NCBI GenBank assembly: GCA_030998225.1
Contig: JAPYXD010000742.1
Span: 4,526,001-4,590,000 of the forward strand
Direction of reading: 5' to 3'
Source: Diplolepis rosae
Taxonomy: Eukaryota > Arthropoda > Insecta > Hymenoptera > Diplolepididae
DNA: 64,000 nt
Positions 1-10,749 of the stretch are shown here, piece by piece (positions within the stretch are counted from its first letter, which is position 1; every line of letters starts with the position of its first letter). The position numbers were made by a program, and so were the translations under genes. A model generated the notes under the pieces. That model was not told where the DNA came from. It made no database searches and saw only the letters and a program-made list of their open reading frames with translations.

Positions 1-480
1 TGTACTTTAAGAAAATTTCCATAGATTTTTGGTGAGCCCAAAAGTATCCGTGAATGCAGATCTGCAGACTTGAATCATTTTGACTTTTCTCGTTTGGAAG
101 AGGATGAATAACGATAATATGATAATGTTTCGTTCGAAATAGTTTTCCAAACTTAGTCTTATTTCATTACATTTTTTAAAATACAATAGTTTTTCGTTTA
201 TAAAGTTTTTTGGAATTATTTCCATTTGATTTAGTTTTTTTCGATCAAGTTTTCATTAATTTTCACTTATAATAGTGAATGGTTCAATGTGGTTTTTTGG
301 AATTTAATTTAGCTTCATTTAGTTCCTGAAATTAGTTGTGTTTGATATAATTTTCCACAATAAGTTTTGTTTGGTTTTTCTTAAAAATTAGTTTTATTAA
401 TTTCAGCTCTCTACATTCTTATCACGAATGAGAAGGTCTTAGTTTTATGTGTGAAATCACTTTTGAAATTTTCATAAAAT
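1..480. other. AT-rich DNA, no gene seen
   Basis: No open frame longer than about 70 codons and no recognisable motif. The stretch is T-rich on the plus strand and may be intron or flank of the minus-strand gene remnant that follows. Confidence 0.5.
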
Positions 481-562
481 ATTTATGTTTTGAAATCCCC
501 TGAGTCAGAAAAAACGGCCTTTACAAAAAGTTCGGTACCTTTTGTAAATTCTTGAATTGCTC

Positions 563-811
563 TTATGAGATGGTCCACACAGGTGAGAGTGGGATGTTGT
601 AAGGATTCCCACAGGTGTGACTGCGATGGTATGAGTATCCCACAGGTGAAGCGAAGACAGAGCAATTATCATTCTTGGACACTGATTCTAAAATCCTTTC
701 AAAGATTGGAGAACGGAACACGGTGAATTTATGACTCTCGGATACGGATACTTCACGCTGGGAATCTTTTTGAAGATTTTCGAAAACATCGCACATTATT
801 TCTGTCCACAA
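563..811 (-). other. unassigned short ORF
   Basis: An 82-codon open frame on the minus strand with several Cys and His residues near its end. It lies downstream, in the transcribed sense, of the cysteine-rich gene remnant at 1.09-1.99 kb and could be one of its later exons, but no splice site links them convincingly. On the plus strand the same DNA holds three spaced copies of the word CACAGGTG at about 576-650. I do not recognise a family. Coding status is uncertain. Confidence 0.2.
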
Positions 812-1093
812 GACTAATTTTAAGCCTGGCAGCGTTATAATTATAATTATAATTTGTTATACAATTAGCATATATTTTATTGTTTAAATTATTTGAATTT
901 GACACATTTTTACGCAGTTTACAGATTACGTTTACTTATTGCAAAAAATTGATTATATAATAGTTATTAATACATTTATTAGCTATGATTAATAATTTGT
1001 ATACATATGGATTCAAAAAATATTTTTCGCCACATAACTTACTTCGTTATGTATAGTTTGTAAAGCAATAACAACTACACACTAATTTCTTTA

Positions 1094-1992
1094 TTTGTAT
1101 TTTCTATTTGTTAACGGATTACGGCAACTTGCAGCTAAATGACCGCGTTGGAAACACTTTTCACATGCATTCGTCCACTTTTTGAATAATTTTTTATCAT
1201 TATTTTCATTGATCAAAAATACTGTTGTATTTGTTGTTGGGGAAGACTCTGAAAATTCTTCTGAAAACGTGTAATGTGTGGAAAGAATTTTCAACATTTC
1301 AGTTGCTGCATTTTATTTCGCAGATTTCTTTTGAGGGGCCGCTTTTTCAATACTAGAAAATTTTATTTCATTTTTGAAAATTTCACAAGTTGCCTGGAAC
1401 GGCGGCAGTTTTTATATATTCCTAGTGATTTTACAACATCAAGGGTTCAGAGTAATCGCATTCTACGCTTATTCCGTGAAAAACTCGTACAGCATTACCT
1501 TTTCATAGGTTTCTTGTTTGCAAGGCCATTGTCTTGATCTGCAAAGAAATTTTTAAAACATTATTTTGAAGTTTGTTAAAAAAAATGTTGGTTTCATTAT
1601 ATAGAACTATTATTTTCAATTTTGTCTCTAATGAGGTCTTTACTATTTCAAATACAGATTCTGTGCAGGTAAAACATTGGTCCACTTGTTGAAATATGAA
1701 AATTAATTTGTTTATTGTTTAGTTTAAGATGTAAATTATTTTTTTCTATTATATTCACGTAAAGTTCTTCAATTCGGGTTTCCCAAGAAAATTCTGACTA
1801 TAAACAATGTTTAAAATACGGTTGTACATCTTGTTCACTTGCTCTAACTTCTTCTGCTTCGATTGGTTCGAATTCTTGTAGCGTTATTTTTCTAAGAAGA
1901 AAATTACAATTCTTAGTATTACAAATCTGATTGAATCTGACAAAATTGTTCATTCCTGAATTACATGCGTGAAGGGTGGATCCGCGAGACAA
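1094..1992 (-). pseudogene. cysteine-rich multi-exon gene, copy 1 (broken)
   Basis: Minus-strand remnant read 1992 to 1094. Order: an N-terminal block with the motif RKITLQEFEPIEAE (about 1900-1850); a block ending DQCFTCTE (about 1680-1655); an intron with acceptor TTTGCAG just before position 1538; an exon starting IKTMALQTRNL that carries an in-frame stop; then a CCHC zinc knuckle CEKCFQRGHLAASC (about 1165-1125). The same blocks, in the same order and with the same intron, occur at 63.0-63.7 kb (RKILLQDFESIQAE, DQCFLCTE, IRTMAMQQKDL). This shows a real gene family rather than chance ORFs. The two CxxC pairs and the knuckle suggest zinc binding. Function is unknown. The left end of Gypsy copy A abuts it at 2005. 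The stop and frame breaks mark it as decayed. Confidence 0.55.
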
Positions 1993-2004
1993 CGTTCATT
2001 GTTA

Positions 2005-2690
2005 TGTTACGTCAGAAATACAACACTTCTCTTCTTTTAAGATTTCCTTATTATAGGTTAGGATCAAAATTATATTCTCTAAGGGATGAGGAATAGTCAG
2101 TGAACAAGAAGGGTTGATTATATAAAATATATTTATTAATATAAAATTAATGTTAAGTAAGCACCATGAAAATGTAAAATATATATATAAGATTTTAAGT
2201 TGGTAGTAATTACCCTTGGTTGAAAATAAGTTGGTTCCAATTGAGTCCAGTGGGTTGAATATTGTAGGTGTTTAGATGAATCTTAATCAAAAATTAAATG
2301 TGTGGTCCAGCCGGTTCGGATGGCTGATTCTCTGATCCCGGATTGTCGAGAAGATCCCCTAAGGCGATTCCCCTTTACTTTTACTGTCGGTGAACTCGGC
2401 GTGGATTTTACCGAATTAGAACTGGACCAACTGGCGGTGAAAAATCTGATGAGACTAGACTAGACTGGATTGAACTGGCGGTATTAAAATGATGACACTG
2501 GACTGACTTTTATTGGAACTTTCGCTTTTTATAGGACTTTGAAAGGTCAACTATGACGAGCTACATGCTATGACAAGTTAGATGTTATTACAAGTTACAT
2601 GTTGTGACTCTTATGTGTGTGATAAGTGATCCCTTCATTGGTTCCTTACTCTGTTTGTTGCTTGAGGCGGTAGAGTCGCGGGACATGACA
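2005..2690 (-). repeat. Gypsy copy A, LTR
   Basis: Minus-strand LTR, 686 bp, from the terminal TGTCATGTCCCGCGACTC (2690 end) to GACGTAACA (2005 end). The first and last bases, TATA box (TATAAAAAGCGAAAG on the minus strand, near 2530) and body match the 938-bp LTRs of copy B, with a shorter internal part. It is the 3' LTR of a minus-strand element. Purine-rich AAGGAGGCAGG lies directly outside it at 2691-2701, as expected for a polypurine tract. No partner LTR is in the window. Confidence 0.85.
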
Positions 2691-3262
2691 CCTGCCTCCT
2701 TAACTCGAACGCGGGGAGTTAACGATCCGCGATCAAAACTTCGGTAGAAGAATAAATTCAATAAAAATTTATTAATTAGATATAAAATATTGAAGAGTGA
2801 TTTTCATGTATTACGATCGTTAATGTATACAGTAGTAAAAATAAAATCTGTAAAGCATTATAAATCATTGATAATACAATACATAAAAGAGAAATTGGCA
2901 TATATAATATTAATAATAGATATTAACAAATACTAGGATCGTTGATTACATATATTAATTAATTAACGTTTTAAATTAGTACAATGAAGAGAAAAAACTT
3001 GGTTGAGTCTAAAATTAATTTGTTCAAAGAATGACATTGCGATTGCTTATTATTACTTTTACAAATTTCAAAAATTTAATTTCATAAACTTCAATTTGAT
3101 TGGTGTATTATTAAATGAATAAAATAATAATAAAAAAAAATTGAATAATTAGAGGGGAATAGATTTTCCTACAATTCTTGTACTTTTAATTGTTTTCCTA
3201 ATTTTTTTCGTAAAATTAATAGAATTATTTGTGCATGAAAAAATATGAAGAATAGTAATTAC
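2691..3262 (-). other. Gypsy copy A, 3' untranslated region
   Basis: Non-coding. It aligns in reverse complement with the region just before the 3' LTR of copy B (about 26.05-26.85 kb), including the repeated word around AACGATCGTAAT (seen here near 2815 and 2940). Homology to Gypsy stops at about 3262, where the mariner-like segment begins. Confidence 0.7.
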
Positions 3263-4614
3263 ACAGGTCTGCAAATAATGGGTTTGTATTTGTTGTTGGA
3301 AAACGAAAGATCATTTCCGGGGTAATTTTTGAAGTAGAATCCGAATCCGAAATCAGAATCAGCCTAGCACGTTAGAATTTGGAGATATTTGAGGTCATGT
3401 TCTCGAAAAATGGAGTTTTTGCTGTTTGTGAGGTTATGTACAGGGCGCAAGAATTTTTTTTGGTTTTTTTCTCAAATATCATCATTTAGCACAACTCTTT
3501 CTCTTCAAAAGGATATATTGGACAGTCATGAGCGATTTTTTTTAGAAAGATACGGCCATATCAAGTTTTGACATTTATCCGAACAACCTTATGAGCATTC
3601 ACATTGACTCTTTGGTGCATACCATTCTGCATTCGAAAATTTATCTTGCAAATTTGTGCTTGCGGGTTTTGATGGTCTGTGGAAAAGACTTTACAGTCAG
3701 AAAATTGAAATTTCAATTTCGTATCTTTATATGAACGCACCCTTAAACTTTTTTAATGAACTGTCAATGTGAAAACGTGAGTTAAAGTCCACACTTTCAT
3801 CATGGTGAAGTTCACGAACCAGCAACGTTTGGAAATGATTAAAAATTACTACCGAAATTCTGAGTCGGTGGTCGCAACTTTAAGACCGCTTACTCCAATT
3901 TTCAGCCGTAATAATCGTCTCACCCGACAGGCTGTGCGTGCTATAGTGGATAAATTCGAGACCAAATTTACACTATTGGACGTTCCGGTGCCAAAAATAC
4001 ATGGTATTGTCCGAAGCGAAGAAATAATCGCAGCCGTAAGTGCATCGATTCAAAATGAGCCAAATCAGTCGATTCCACGTCGTTCTCAAGAATTGGGCAT
4101 CGCTCAAACGACACTGGGCGTATTATGCGAAAAGATCTTGGCTTACATGCTTTCAAGATTGCATTGACTCATGAACTAAAGCCATTTGATCATTTGAAAC
4201 GCCAAACAATCGATTTATTGAAAGGCAAATTCGGTGAGCGTGTTATCTCGAGAAATGGTCCTGTCGAATGGCTGCCTCGTTCATGTGATCTAACGCCATT
4301 GGATTTCTTTTTATGGGGCCATATCAAGTCACTGGTCTATGCCAACAAGCCAGCAACTTTAGATGACCTCAAAGACAACATTCAACGCGAAATTGCCAAC
4401 GTTCCAGTCAAAATGTGTGCCAGAGTGGTGGAAAATTGGGTCCAAAGAATCGACCGCTGTAAACGGGCTCGTGGTGGTCATATGACCGAAATCGAATTTT
4501 ATTCATAAAATGTAATGCTTGCACTACACCCATAATAAATTTTAACTCAATATCTAAATATTTCTGTGTTTTATTCATAGAAAAAATTGTTATGTCCCTA
4601 TTGGAGAACCCTTT
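3263..4614 (+). mobile_element. Tc1/mariner-like element, internally deleted, in Gypsy A
   Basis: Foreign segment between the Gypsy A 3' UTR and its integrase. The right end, near GGAGAACCCTTTATA (4602-4616), is the likely terminal repeat; no matching inverted left end is visible, so the element is truncated or rearranged on the left. The Gypsy sequence on the two sides is not contiguous (the integrase core and C-terminus are missing), so insertion was accompanied or followed by deletion. The coding remnant is listed separately. Confidence 0.65.
3802..4508 (+). pseudogene. mariner-like transposase with N-terminal DUF4817-type HTH
   Basis: Starts MVKFTNQQRLEMIKNYYRNS, a helix-turn-helix start common in insect Tc1/mariner transposases. 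A frameshift near 4125-4165 moves reading to a second frame, which ends with PRSCDLTPLDFFLWGHIKSL and a GGHMTEIEF tail. The central part carrying the first catalytic Asp residues is deleted: the frame passes from the linker (LKPFDHLKRQ) straight to the block before the last acidic residue. The last catalytic position (LDFF) is kept. Total coding length is about 230 codons, against about 340-380 for an intact member. It is dead. Confidence 0.8.
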
Positions 4615-5480
4615 ATAAGTCAAGTTTTTAGAAGGTTTTCGTTTGTAGTTTGATTTTTTTTCAGGTAGTTGGCCAACAATATCCATTGATATTTCTTCAA
4701 AAGCTGTAGTGGGTGTGTCAGTGATTACCATAGGATTTTTTGTTTTGACTATGATTGATTTTCTTAGTTGACAGTGTAAACAGCCTTGAATATATTTTTG
4801 AATGTCTACTTTCATATTTTCCCAAAAAAACTTTTGGCGAATTCGAGTGTAAGTTTTTGTGTCACCTTTATGGCCTCCTAATGCTGAGGTGTGAGATTCT
4901 TCTATTATTTATGATACTTGTTCTTATGTCAGATATTGTGTTATGCCGTTAGAAACTATTATTTTCGCAAGGAAATTTGCAAAAACTAAATTAAAAATTA
5001 ATTGTGTATCTTACCAAGCTATATGGTTGATTTTTGAACTCTTTGAAATACTAATCGATCGAAGATTCAATTTTTGAGATAATTCATGTAATGAGTAAAT
5101 TGACAATTTTATATTATTTAAGGTTCCAGATAAATTTTCTTCAGCTCCTTTTTCAATCGGAAGAGCAAAATGATAGTAGTTTCCCTCTTTAATTTGTCTT
5201 GCTGTTCCCTTTTGTAAGTATTTCAATTTTGGTAAGGTTCCACGTTTTTAAAGGCTTTTTGATCACTTATCTCGAGAAGTTCAATTTGTTGTTTTTATTT
5301 GTTGTTTTTTGTTTGTTTCGGAATTTTGTTCATTAAACGTGTCTTTAACATTCTTATTCTCAAAAATTTCTTCAATATAAGAGTTTTCAGAGTTTTCTTC
5401 ATCTTCAGATTCTATATCAATTACTTCCTCATTAGAAGTAGGGAAATAATTTTCGCTTTCTTCCTCTTGAGGTATAATGA
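4615..5480 (-). pseudogene. Gypsy copy A, integrase N-terminal part
   Basis: Read 5480 to 4615 on the minus strand. First an acidic stretch (DIESEDEENSENSYIEEIF), then a conserved pre-integrase block (YYHFALPIE ... LHELSQKLNLRS) matching 23975-24544 of copy B, then the integrase HHCC zinc finger (H-x-H near 4895-4870; CLHCQ at about 4770), then the start of the catalytic core with DIVGQLPE, whose first Asp is the first D of the DDE triad. Frame breaks occur near 5010 and 4930. The rest of the core is lost at the mariner junction. It preserves the zinc finger that copy B lacks. Confidence 0.8.
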
Positions 5481-5805
5481 TTTGTCCGACAGCTCCGCTA
5501 GAGAGGAGCGAAACCAATCAATTCCACGCCTGTAAAGGGGGGAGGATCAAAAACGTTCCAGGCACGACGAACGATGTAATGGCACATATGGTCGAATTTA
5601 TAAACTATCAAATATAACAATTGATCAATTTTGTAATAATTTTTAGCTTCATGTAGCTCACAGAAATGACAAATAACATATAGCAACCAACAGAACATCA
5701 GTTACTTCAAACCCGCTTTGTATATTTTCAAACGCGAATACTCGCTTCCGCTCCGCTGCCGCACAAAGTAGTATGTGAACCTCGAGCAGAAACGGGAGTT
5801 TATGC
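5481..5805. other. about 325-bp insertion within Gypsy A, unknown
   Basis: Copies B and C run without a break from the AT-hook insert into the acidic pre-integrase block; copy A has extra DNA here. It begins near CGACAGCTCCGCTAGAGAGG and ends near CGAGCAGAAACGGGAG. It is GC-richer at both edges, has no long ORF and no clear terminal inverted repeat. Probably a small non-autonomous element; class not determined. Confidence 0.45.
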
Positions 5806-6306
5806 CTTGCAATTTTTCTTCCTTTTATTTTTTCTTTGATTTCTTTCAAATAGTCCAAATATTCAGAATCAGAGTCAGAATGGGATCCCACATCTATTTG
5901 ACTTGGTTTTTTAAAACATATTTCCGGAAGTTCATCTTCAGTTATTTGTTTTCTTGGTCTACCTCTCTTTATTTTTGTTTCAGAGGCGGTATTTTCAAAA
6001 TTTGTAAGTACATTTTTTTTCTTGGCCTACCTCACGATCTTTTGATGTGAGGTTTAAAAGGTATATTTCGACTTTAATTTTCTACATTTTTAAGCCGATT
6101 AAAAATTTTTCTTTGTTCTTGATTTTTCTTTTCACCCCTAGTAATCATGGTTTTCCATGGCGAAGTTTTATATTTCATAACAGGAAATTTTGAAGATAGT
6201 AGTTTAAATAAGTTAATATGTTTCACAATATCTTTATTAATTTCGTTAAACAATTCCCCATTTACGATTCCATTAAAAATTTCTGATAACCTCAATTTAA
6301 CATTGG
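5806..6306 (-). pseudogene. Gypsy copy A, AT-hook/acidic insert of pol
   Basis: Minus-strand fragment that matches copy B 23.4-23.9 kb. It contains KRGRPRKQ, an AT-hook core, then an acidic DSDSDSEYLDYLKE segment. The first AT-hook has become *GRPRKK, its Arg codon CGA turned to the stop TGA. It ends at the target duplication of the ORF1-only LINE (6307-6322). Confidence 0.75.
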
Positions 6307-8132
6307 ATATTGGTCCTTCTGACCCGGTCCTGCATTGGTTTCCTCGGAAACAAATCAGGGGGTCTTAGAACAAGCCACCGGGCGCGTTCACGGGTTGCGG
6401 ATAGAGGGGCCCTGTACCGAGGGTTACTGCTGAATAAGGATACAAAATTAAATAAGCGGTCGCGGACAATGTTCCAGGGATGGTCCCGAAGAAATAACCC
6501 CCAAGCCAAGGTGTTAACTACCGTGCTGAGGGCTGCATGGCACCAGGGAGTGGTGTCTCACACGGTGTCTCTAGGAAACCAGGCCACCTCCTAGAGTATT
6601 GTGGCCTTACCCGTGCATGCGGGGTTCTGCAGGGGCGGTCCGAATATTTTCCTAGCTACTCGTGGGATTAGGATGGAGTTAATAAAATTAAATAAAAGTA
6701 TGTTTGAAGAGCTGTTTGGAGGCGAGGTGGAAGTGACGGAGATGCCCGAGGGCGGGAAGTCTGAGGTCAGACCATATCAGGTCTCACTCCGGAGAATTTC
6801 AGCGGATGAGTATAAAATGATCCAGATAATCACACAGATCATGGAGGAGATGGAAAAGTATTGCCAAACCAAAAAGAACATGTTCTTCCTCATAAGGGAA
6901 GGAATTGCTGCAGCGAAAAAGAAGATCGAGAAGCTGAGTAACAGTAATGAAAACCATGGGAGCTTCTTTATATCGCTGGAGTATTTCCTTGGCTTGCAGG
7001 TCGCCAAGAACAAAGAGAAGGAGGAAGAGGCTAGGAGGGCGAAGAGGCTGGCAAGCCTCGTAAATAAGGAAAGCCAAACTGATCTTGAGCCAGAAGGAAG
7101 GTCCACAACGGACCCCCGCAAGAGGCCAAGAGAGCCAACTGAGAGCCCGGAGGACCCTGGAAACAAGAATACCAGAAGAGACGAGGCAAAAAGCCACAAA
7201 GCATGCGGAGAAGTGGGTTGAAGTCCTGGAAAAGCAGGACACTCGGAAGAAGAGGAAGAACAAGCCGGAGAAAAAAAAACCGGCGCAGTCAGGACCACCT
7301 CGATCAGAGGCCATTCGGAAAAAATCTTCAGAAGGGGTCAGCTGCGCGGCGATTTTGAAAAATCTTAAGAGCCGCGTAAACCCCGACAAGCTGGAGGCAA
7401 ATCTGGTCGAATTAGAGTGCGAAGCGGAGGCCAGAGTGAAATTAGACTCTGCGTGGAGGTCAAAGACATAGAGGAGGCGGTCTGGATCTGCCTAAGGGAG
7501 GAGCCATCATCAGATCTGGAGGTGTCCCTGACGAAGAAGCCTTTTAGAGGCACTAGGAAGGCCTTTGTTAAAATGGAGGGTGCGCGGGCCTTATAACTAC
7601 TACAGGCTACGCTCATAAAGATCTGGTGGGTCTCCTGCAGGGTCCGCAGGAAGACGGATGTAAAAAGATGTTATCACTGCCTTGGCATTGGCCACAGGGT
7701 GGACGACCGCAGAGGATTGGACCACAGCAGAAGCTGCTGGAAATGCGGCGAGGAGGGACACACTGCATGAACCTGCACAAGGAACCCGTGGTGTTACCTC
7801 TGCACTGGCCGAGATGAGAAGCCCCGGACTGACCACATCCTAGGGACTATGAGGTGCGCGGATTTCCAAGAGGCAGCCCATAATTGGAAGCCTTGGAGAG
7901 GCCGCGAATAGAAATCCAAGCCAGCAGAACAGAAGGATGCCGAGACACGGCATATTGCGCCTATAGACAGCGACCTAGAAGTAATGCTAAAGCGGTTCCG
8001 GGGTCATTGTCTGGCGAGGAAATAGGGGAGTTTTGAGTTTAGTGGGTATTGATCGGGCTGAGTCCCACACAACGTGCGTAAATCCATTCTCTTTCTCCCC
8101 TGGCAAAAAAAAAAAAATATTGGTCTTTCTGA
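6307..8132 (+). mobile_element. ORF1-only LINE (R1/Jockey-like) with poly(A) and 16-bp TSD
   Basis: The body is 6323-8116, ending in a run of about 14 A. It is flanked by ATATTGGTCCTTCTGA (6307-6322) and ATATTGGTCTTTCTGA (8117-8132), one mismatch. The duplication and tail show target-primed insertion in plus orientation into Gypsy A. The element has a 5' leader of about 280 bp, an ORF1 and a short 3' UTR, but no endonuclease or reverse transcriptase ORF. It is GC-richer than its surroundings. It was probably mobilised in trans. Confidence 0.85.
6601..7911 (+). pseudogene. LINE ORF1 (gag-like) with three zinc knuckles
   Basis: The likely start is the Met at about 6673 (MELIKLNKSMFEELFGGEVE) rather than 6601. 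The first part is charged and helical (Lys/Glu rich, basic stretches near 7110-7290). Frameshifts occur near 7200 and 7420-7460. The C-terminus carries a gag-type zinc-knuckle array: CYHCLGIGHRVDD (last Cys lost), CWKCGEEGHTA then a stop then TC, and CYLCTGRDEKPRTDH. ORF1 proteins of this kind bind the LINE RNA. Two internal stops (about 7594 and 7768) and the frameshifts make this copy non-functional. Clade (R1 or Jockey group) is inferred from the triple knuckle. Confidence 0.7.
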
Positions 8133-8600
8133 AGTTTCACTAGGTTCATTTACATTATCTTCGGCGAATATTGAATTAAAATATTTATTTTTCTAAGTGT
8201 TCTTATCTTTTAATATTATTTACTTGTTTAATTTTTGTAAAAGTTTTATCAAGATTCATTTTTTCTTTAGATATCATGAAGGTATCAACATCATCTTCGT
8301 GTAAATTTCTTGATGTTTCCTCATTAACAATAGGATTTCTTGAAAGAGCGTCTGCATTGTCATTCATTTTTGCTGCTTTGTATACTATATCAAAATTATA
8401 TTCTGCGTGTTTCAACCACCAATGTGAAACTCGTGAGCAAGGATCTTTAGAGTTTTAAAACGAAACTACTGGTTTAAGATTAGTTAATAGGGTAAATTTG
8501 CTTCCATATGAATAGGGACGGAAATGAGTAACACAAAATATTGTTGCAAGGGCTTCTTTTACATATATGTCGTATTTTTTCTCAATGTTGTTAATAGCGA
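8133..8600 (-). pseudogene. Gypsy copy A, RNase H C-terminal part
   Basis: Minus-strand fragment continuing Gypsy A on the other side of the LINE. It holds KEALATIFCVTHFRPY, the motif DNADALSRNP that closes Gypsy RNase H, and the acidic start of the AT-hook insert (NLHEDDVDTF). An in-frame stop lies at about 8457. Homology to copy B ends near 8600, so reverse transcriptase, protease, gag and the 5' LTR of copy A are missing here. Confidence 0.8.
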
Positions 8601-8904
8601 TCAGTTTATTTTCCTTATTCTTGTTTGAATTTAATCTTATTTTCCGCGAGTTATCGTTTTCTATATTTCTACGGATTCTGTGGAATGAGTGTATTTTTGT
8701 TATGTCTCCCGTGTGGAATTGAATGTTGTGTCTTCACTGGGGCCCGGCTGGATTGCCCTATCTCAAGTTGGGCACTGAACGGGGGAAATAGGCAGGACCC
8801 GACTAACTGCGTAACGCTGAAATAAATATATAATAATAATTTGACATACTTTTCAATAAAATATTAAATAAACTTTATTGTATGAAAATTTTGAAAATAA
8901 TACA
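8601..8904. other. no gene recognised
   Basis: A GC-richer patch (about 8660-8820) with a 66-codon plus-strand frame that includes several Cys residues. It has no known motif. AT-rich DNA follows up to the MITE. Confidence 0.35.
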
Positions 8905-8906
8905 TA

Positions 8907-9127
8907 CACTCTAAAAACAAGTGTGTTACTTCTACACGTGAATCACGATAGTAACTTTTTAGGCATTTAAAGTGTGTATTTTTAACACAGATGTTGGGTA
9001 CAAAACGTTAAAGTGTTTGAAAATTAAACGTTACGTTTGTAATGTGTGTTAAAAATACACACTTCAAATGCCTAAAAAGTTACTATCGTGATTCACGTGT
9101 AGAAGTAACAAACTTGTTTTTAGAGTG
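8907..9127. mobile_element. 221-bp MITE with about 80-bp terminal inverted repeats
   Basis: The left arm starts CACTCTAAAAACAAGTGTG; the right arm, reverse complemented, starts CACTCTAAAAACAAGTTTG and matches for about 80 bp with a few changes (shared internal word GTTACTTCTACACGTGAATC). TA flanks both ends (8905-8906 and 9128-9129). The long arms leave a short centre, so a single strand folds into a near-complete hairpin. The TA duplication fits a Tc1/mariner-type transposase. No coding capacity. Confidence 0.85.
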
Positions 9128-9129
9128 TA

Positions 9130-9849
9130 GACATGTAGAAAAAGTTCAATTAAAAATTTAAACGCAGATCACAAATGTTAAATAGTTAAATAATATTAAC
9201 GGAGGTCTTATTAAGCAGTATTATTGTTCGACTCTCTGAGTCTTCGCCTACCGTCCCAATCCTTGGCATTCGGCAGTACCTTAGAAACGATTGTTCGCTC
9301 AGAGGTAGACCCGTTACGGGTTCTCTGTGGCTTTGCGTAAGAGACGCTGGAGAAGTATATTGCTACTTAGATACTGACAGAAATTGAACAGACGCAAATA
9401 AGATAAAATTTCATATCATTTAGACTTCAGGAAGGGAAACCAACTTTTATAGATTTTTTATATTTAGAGGAAGAATTTGATAATGTTAACGGGACTACAT
9501 TTTCGATATATTGGAACAAAAATTGATAAATTGATAAGGATAGATACAACCCAAAGAAACTTCATATTTGTATATTTACCAGAGTTGCTTGATTATTTTA
9601 AAATCAATATATTTTTTGTTGATAACAAATTTATAAAATATATATTATTCGAATGATATTTGAGTTTTTAATTTTTGAAAATATACAAAATTACGTTGTT
9701 TCAAAATTCGAGGTTAGAAAATAAATAATTTTACATTTTAAAGACAGAACTAGAGGTCCAATTACACCTTCTTGTACAAGATTATTATAAGTAGAAGGCA
9801 CATAATTTGCCTTAATAATTAATATAATTTTAATAATTACTATACTTAC
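9130..9849. other. no gene recognised
   Basis: Mostly AT-rich. A GC-richer block at about 9210-9360 resembles a short interspersed repeat but has no tRNA-like promoter boxes or poly(A) that I can identify. Confidence 0.35.
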
Positions 9850-10118
9850 CTTCAGAATCATCGTTCAGTTTGTAAGCTTCCATAACTCCACTTTCATTAC
9901 AATCAACATTTTGCTTATTGTTGGACAAATCATCTTGTAATTTTTGCAGTGTTTGATGTTTTTTTAACCTTAATCATCCCTGCTCTTGAGCACGTATTTT
10001 CTTGTATATCACAACAAAAAGTATTTTTTTTAAATTTTATAATCTCAGTAAAGCACACTTTTAGTTCCGATCGTAGCAGACTACCAGCAACTATAAAACT
10101 CTTTTTCTTACATTGCAT
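9850..10118 (-). CDS. possible exon, Cys-containing, related to the cysteine-rich gene
   Basis: Minus-strand DNA that ends in a good donor: GATTCTGAAG then GTAAGTATAG, the last exon base being 9850. The reading frame from MQCKKKSFIV to about 9930, and the frame used near the donor, differ, so a frameshift or another start is needed. The nucleotide run before TTTAAAAAAAATA resembles the Cys-rich start of the gene copy at 63.75-63.95 kb. A MITE of the same family sits just upstream in both places, which could also explain part of the resemblance. Weak evidence. Confidence 0.25.
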
Positions 10119-10143
10119 CGGTATTATACGTAATTGTCTATTT

Positions 10144-10275
10144 AATAGTATATTACATTACAAGGGGCGAAACAGAGCGATTGCAAGAAAGTGAAGTTTG
10201 TTGCCTGAGTGAAACGAGGGCTGCAATCACACGAAATGCTTTCGCTGCGTTTTGTTTCGAGTAATGTAAACTATT
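10144..10275. mobile_element. 132-bp MITE, AATAGTATATTACATTAC family
   Basis: The left end is AATAGTATATTACATTACAA followed by GGGGCGAAAC; the reverse complement of the right end is AATAGTTTACATTACTCGAA. An inner pair GATTGCA / TGCAATC adds a hairpin. The same left end appears at 63963-64000. No coding capacity. Confidence 0.6.
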
Positions 10276-10318
10276 TTTCATAGCAACTCTTTTGAGAATC
10301 TGATTGGCTGTAACTGTG

Positions 10319-10405
10319 GAGCGGGTTGAAACAGCGACTTTCAACCCTAGGGTTGAAAATCGTAGTTTCAATCCTAGGGTTGAAAATCGTAGTTTCAACC
10401 CGCTC
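10319..10405. repeat. nested perfect palindromes
   Basis: The outer inverted pair is GAGCGGGTTGAAAC (10319-10332) and GTTTCAACCCGCTC (10392-10405). Inside are two tandem copies of a palindrome centred on CCTAGG: TTTCAACCCTAGGGTTGAAA (10339-10358) and TTTCAATCCTAGGGTTGAAA, each followed by ATCGTAG. Every arm is a version of GGGTTGAAA or its complement. Confidence 0.85.
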
Positions 10406-10749
10406 TACAGGTACCGAAAATCGGATTTCAAAGGAGGCGCTATGAAAATGTGTTTAATATCGTTACGTTCTTATTATATGACGTTTTCTCACAATACCTC
10501 ATTGACATATTTTTGTTTTACAAAAAATTTATGCATTGTTTTGAATAAGTAATAATTAATATTACTTATATTATCTTATAATTAAATATATTCAATAAAA
10601 CTTATTTCTTTCGGAATTAATATGATCCAACGTAAATTTAATAAATTTATCAAGTTATTTAAAAATTTAAATACTATAGAAGTTAGTATTCGATTAGTGC
10701 CAGACTAAAATATCAGATAGAGGCATATCTAGATCTAACCAATTTTTCG

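Noticed and set aside
3660..3780. Left terminal inverted repeat of the mariner-like element
   Set aside because: GAACGCACCCTT here is in the same orientation as the right end, not inverted, so it does not define a terminus.
6777..7389. Minus-strand ORFs of 173 and 196 codons
   Set aside because: They are antisense to the LINE ORF1 and arise from its GC-rich, Lys/Glu-biased codons; no domain on the minus strand.
9210..9370. Possible tRNA-derived SINE or tRNA gene
   Set aside because: I could not find A and B boxes or a cloverleaf; no poly(A) or target duplication.
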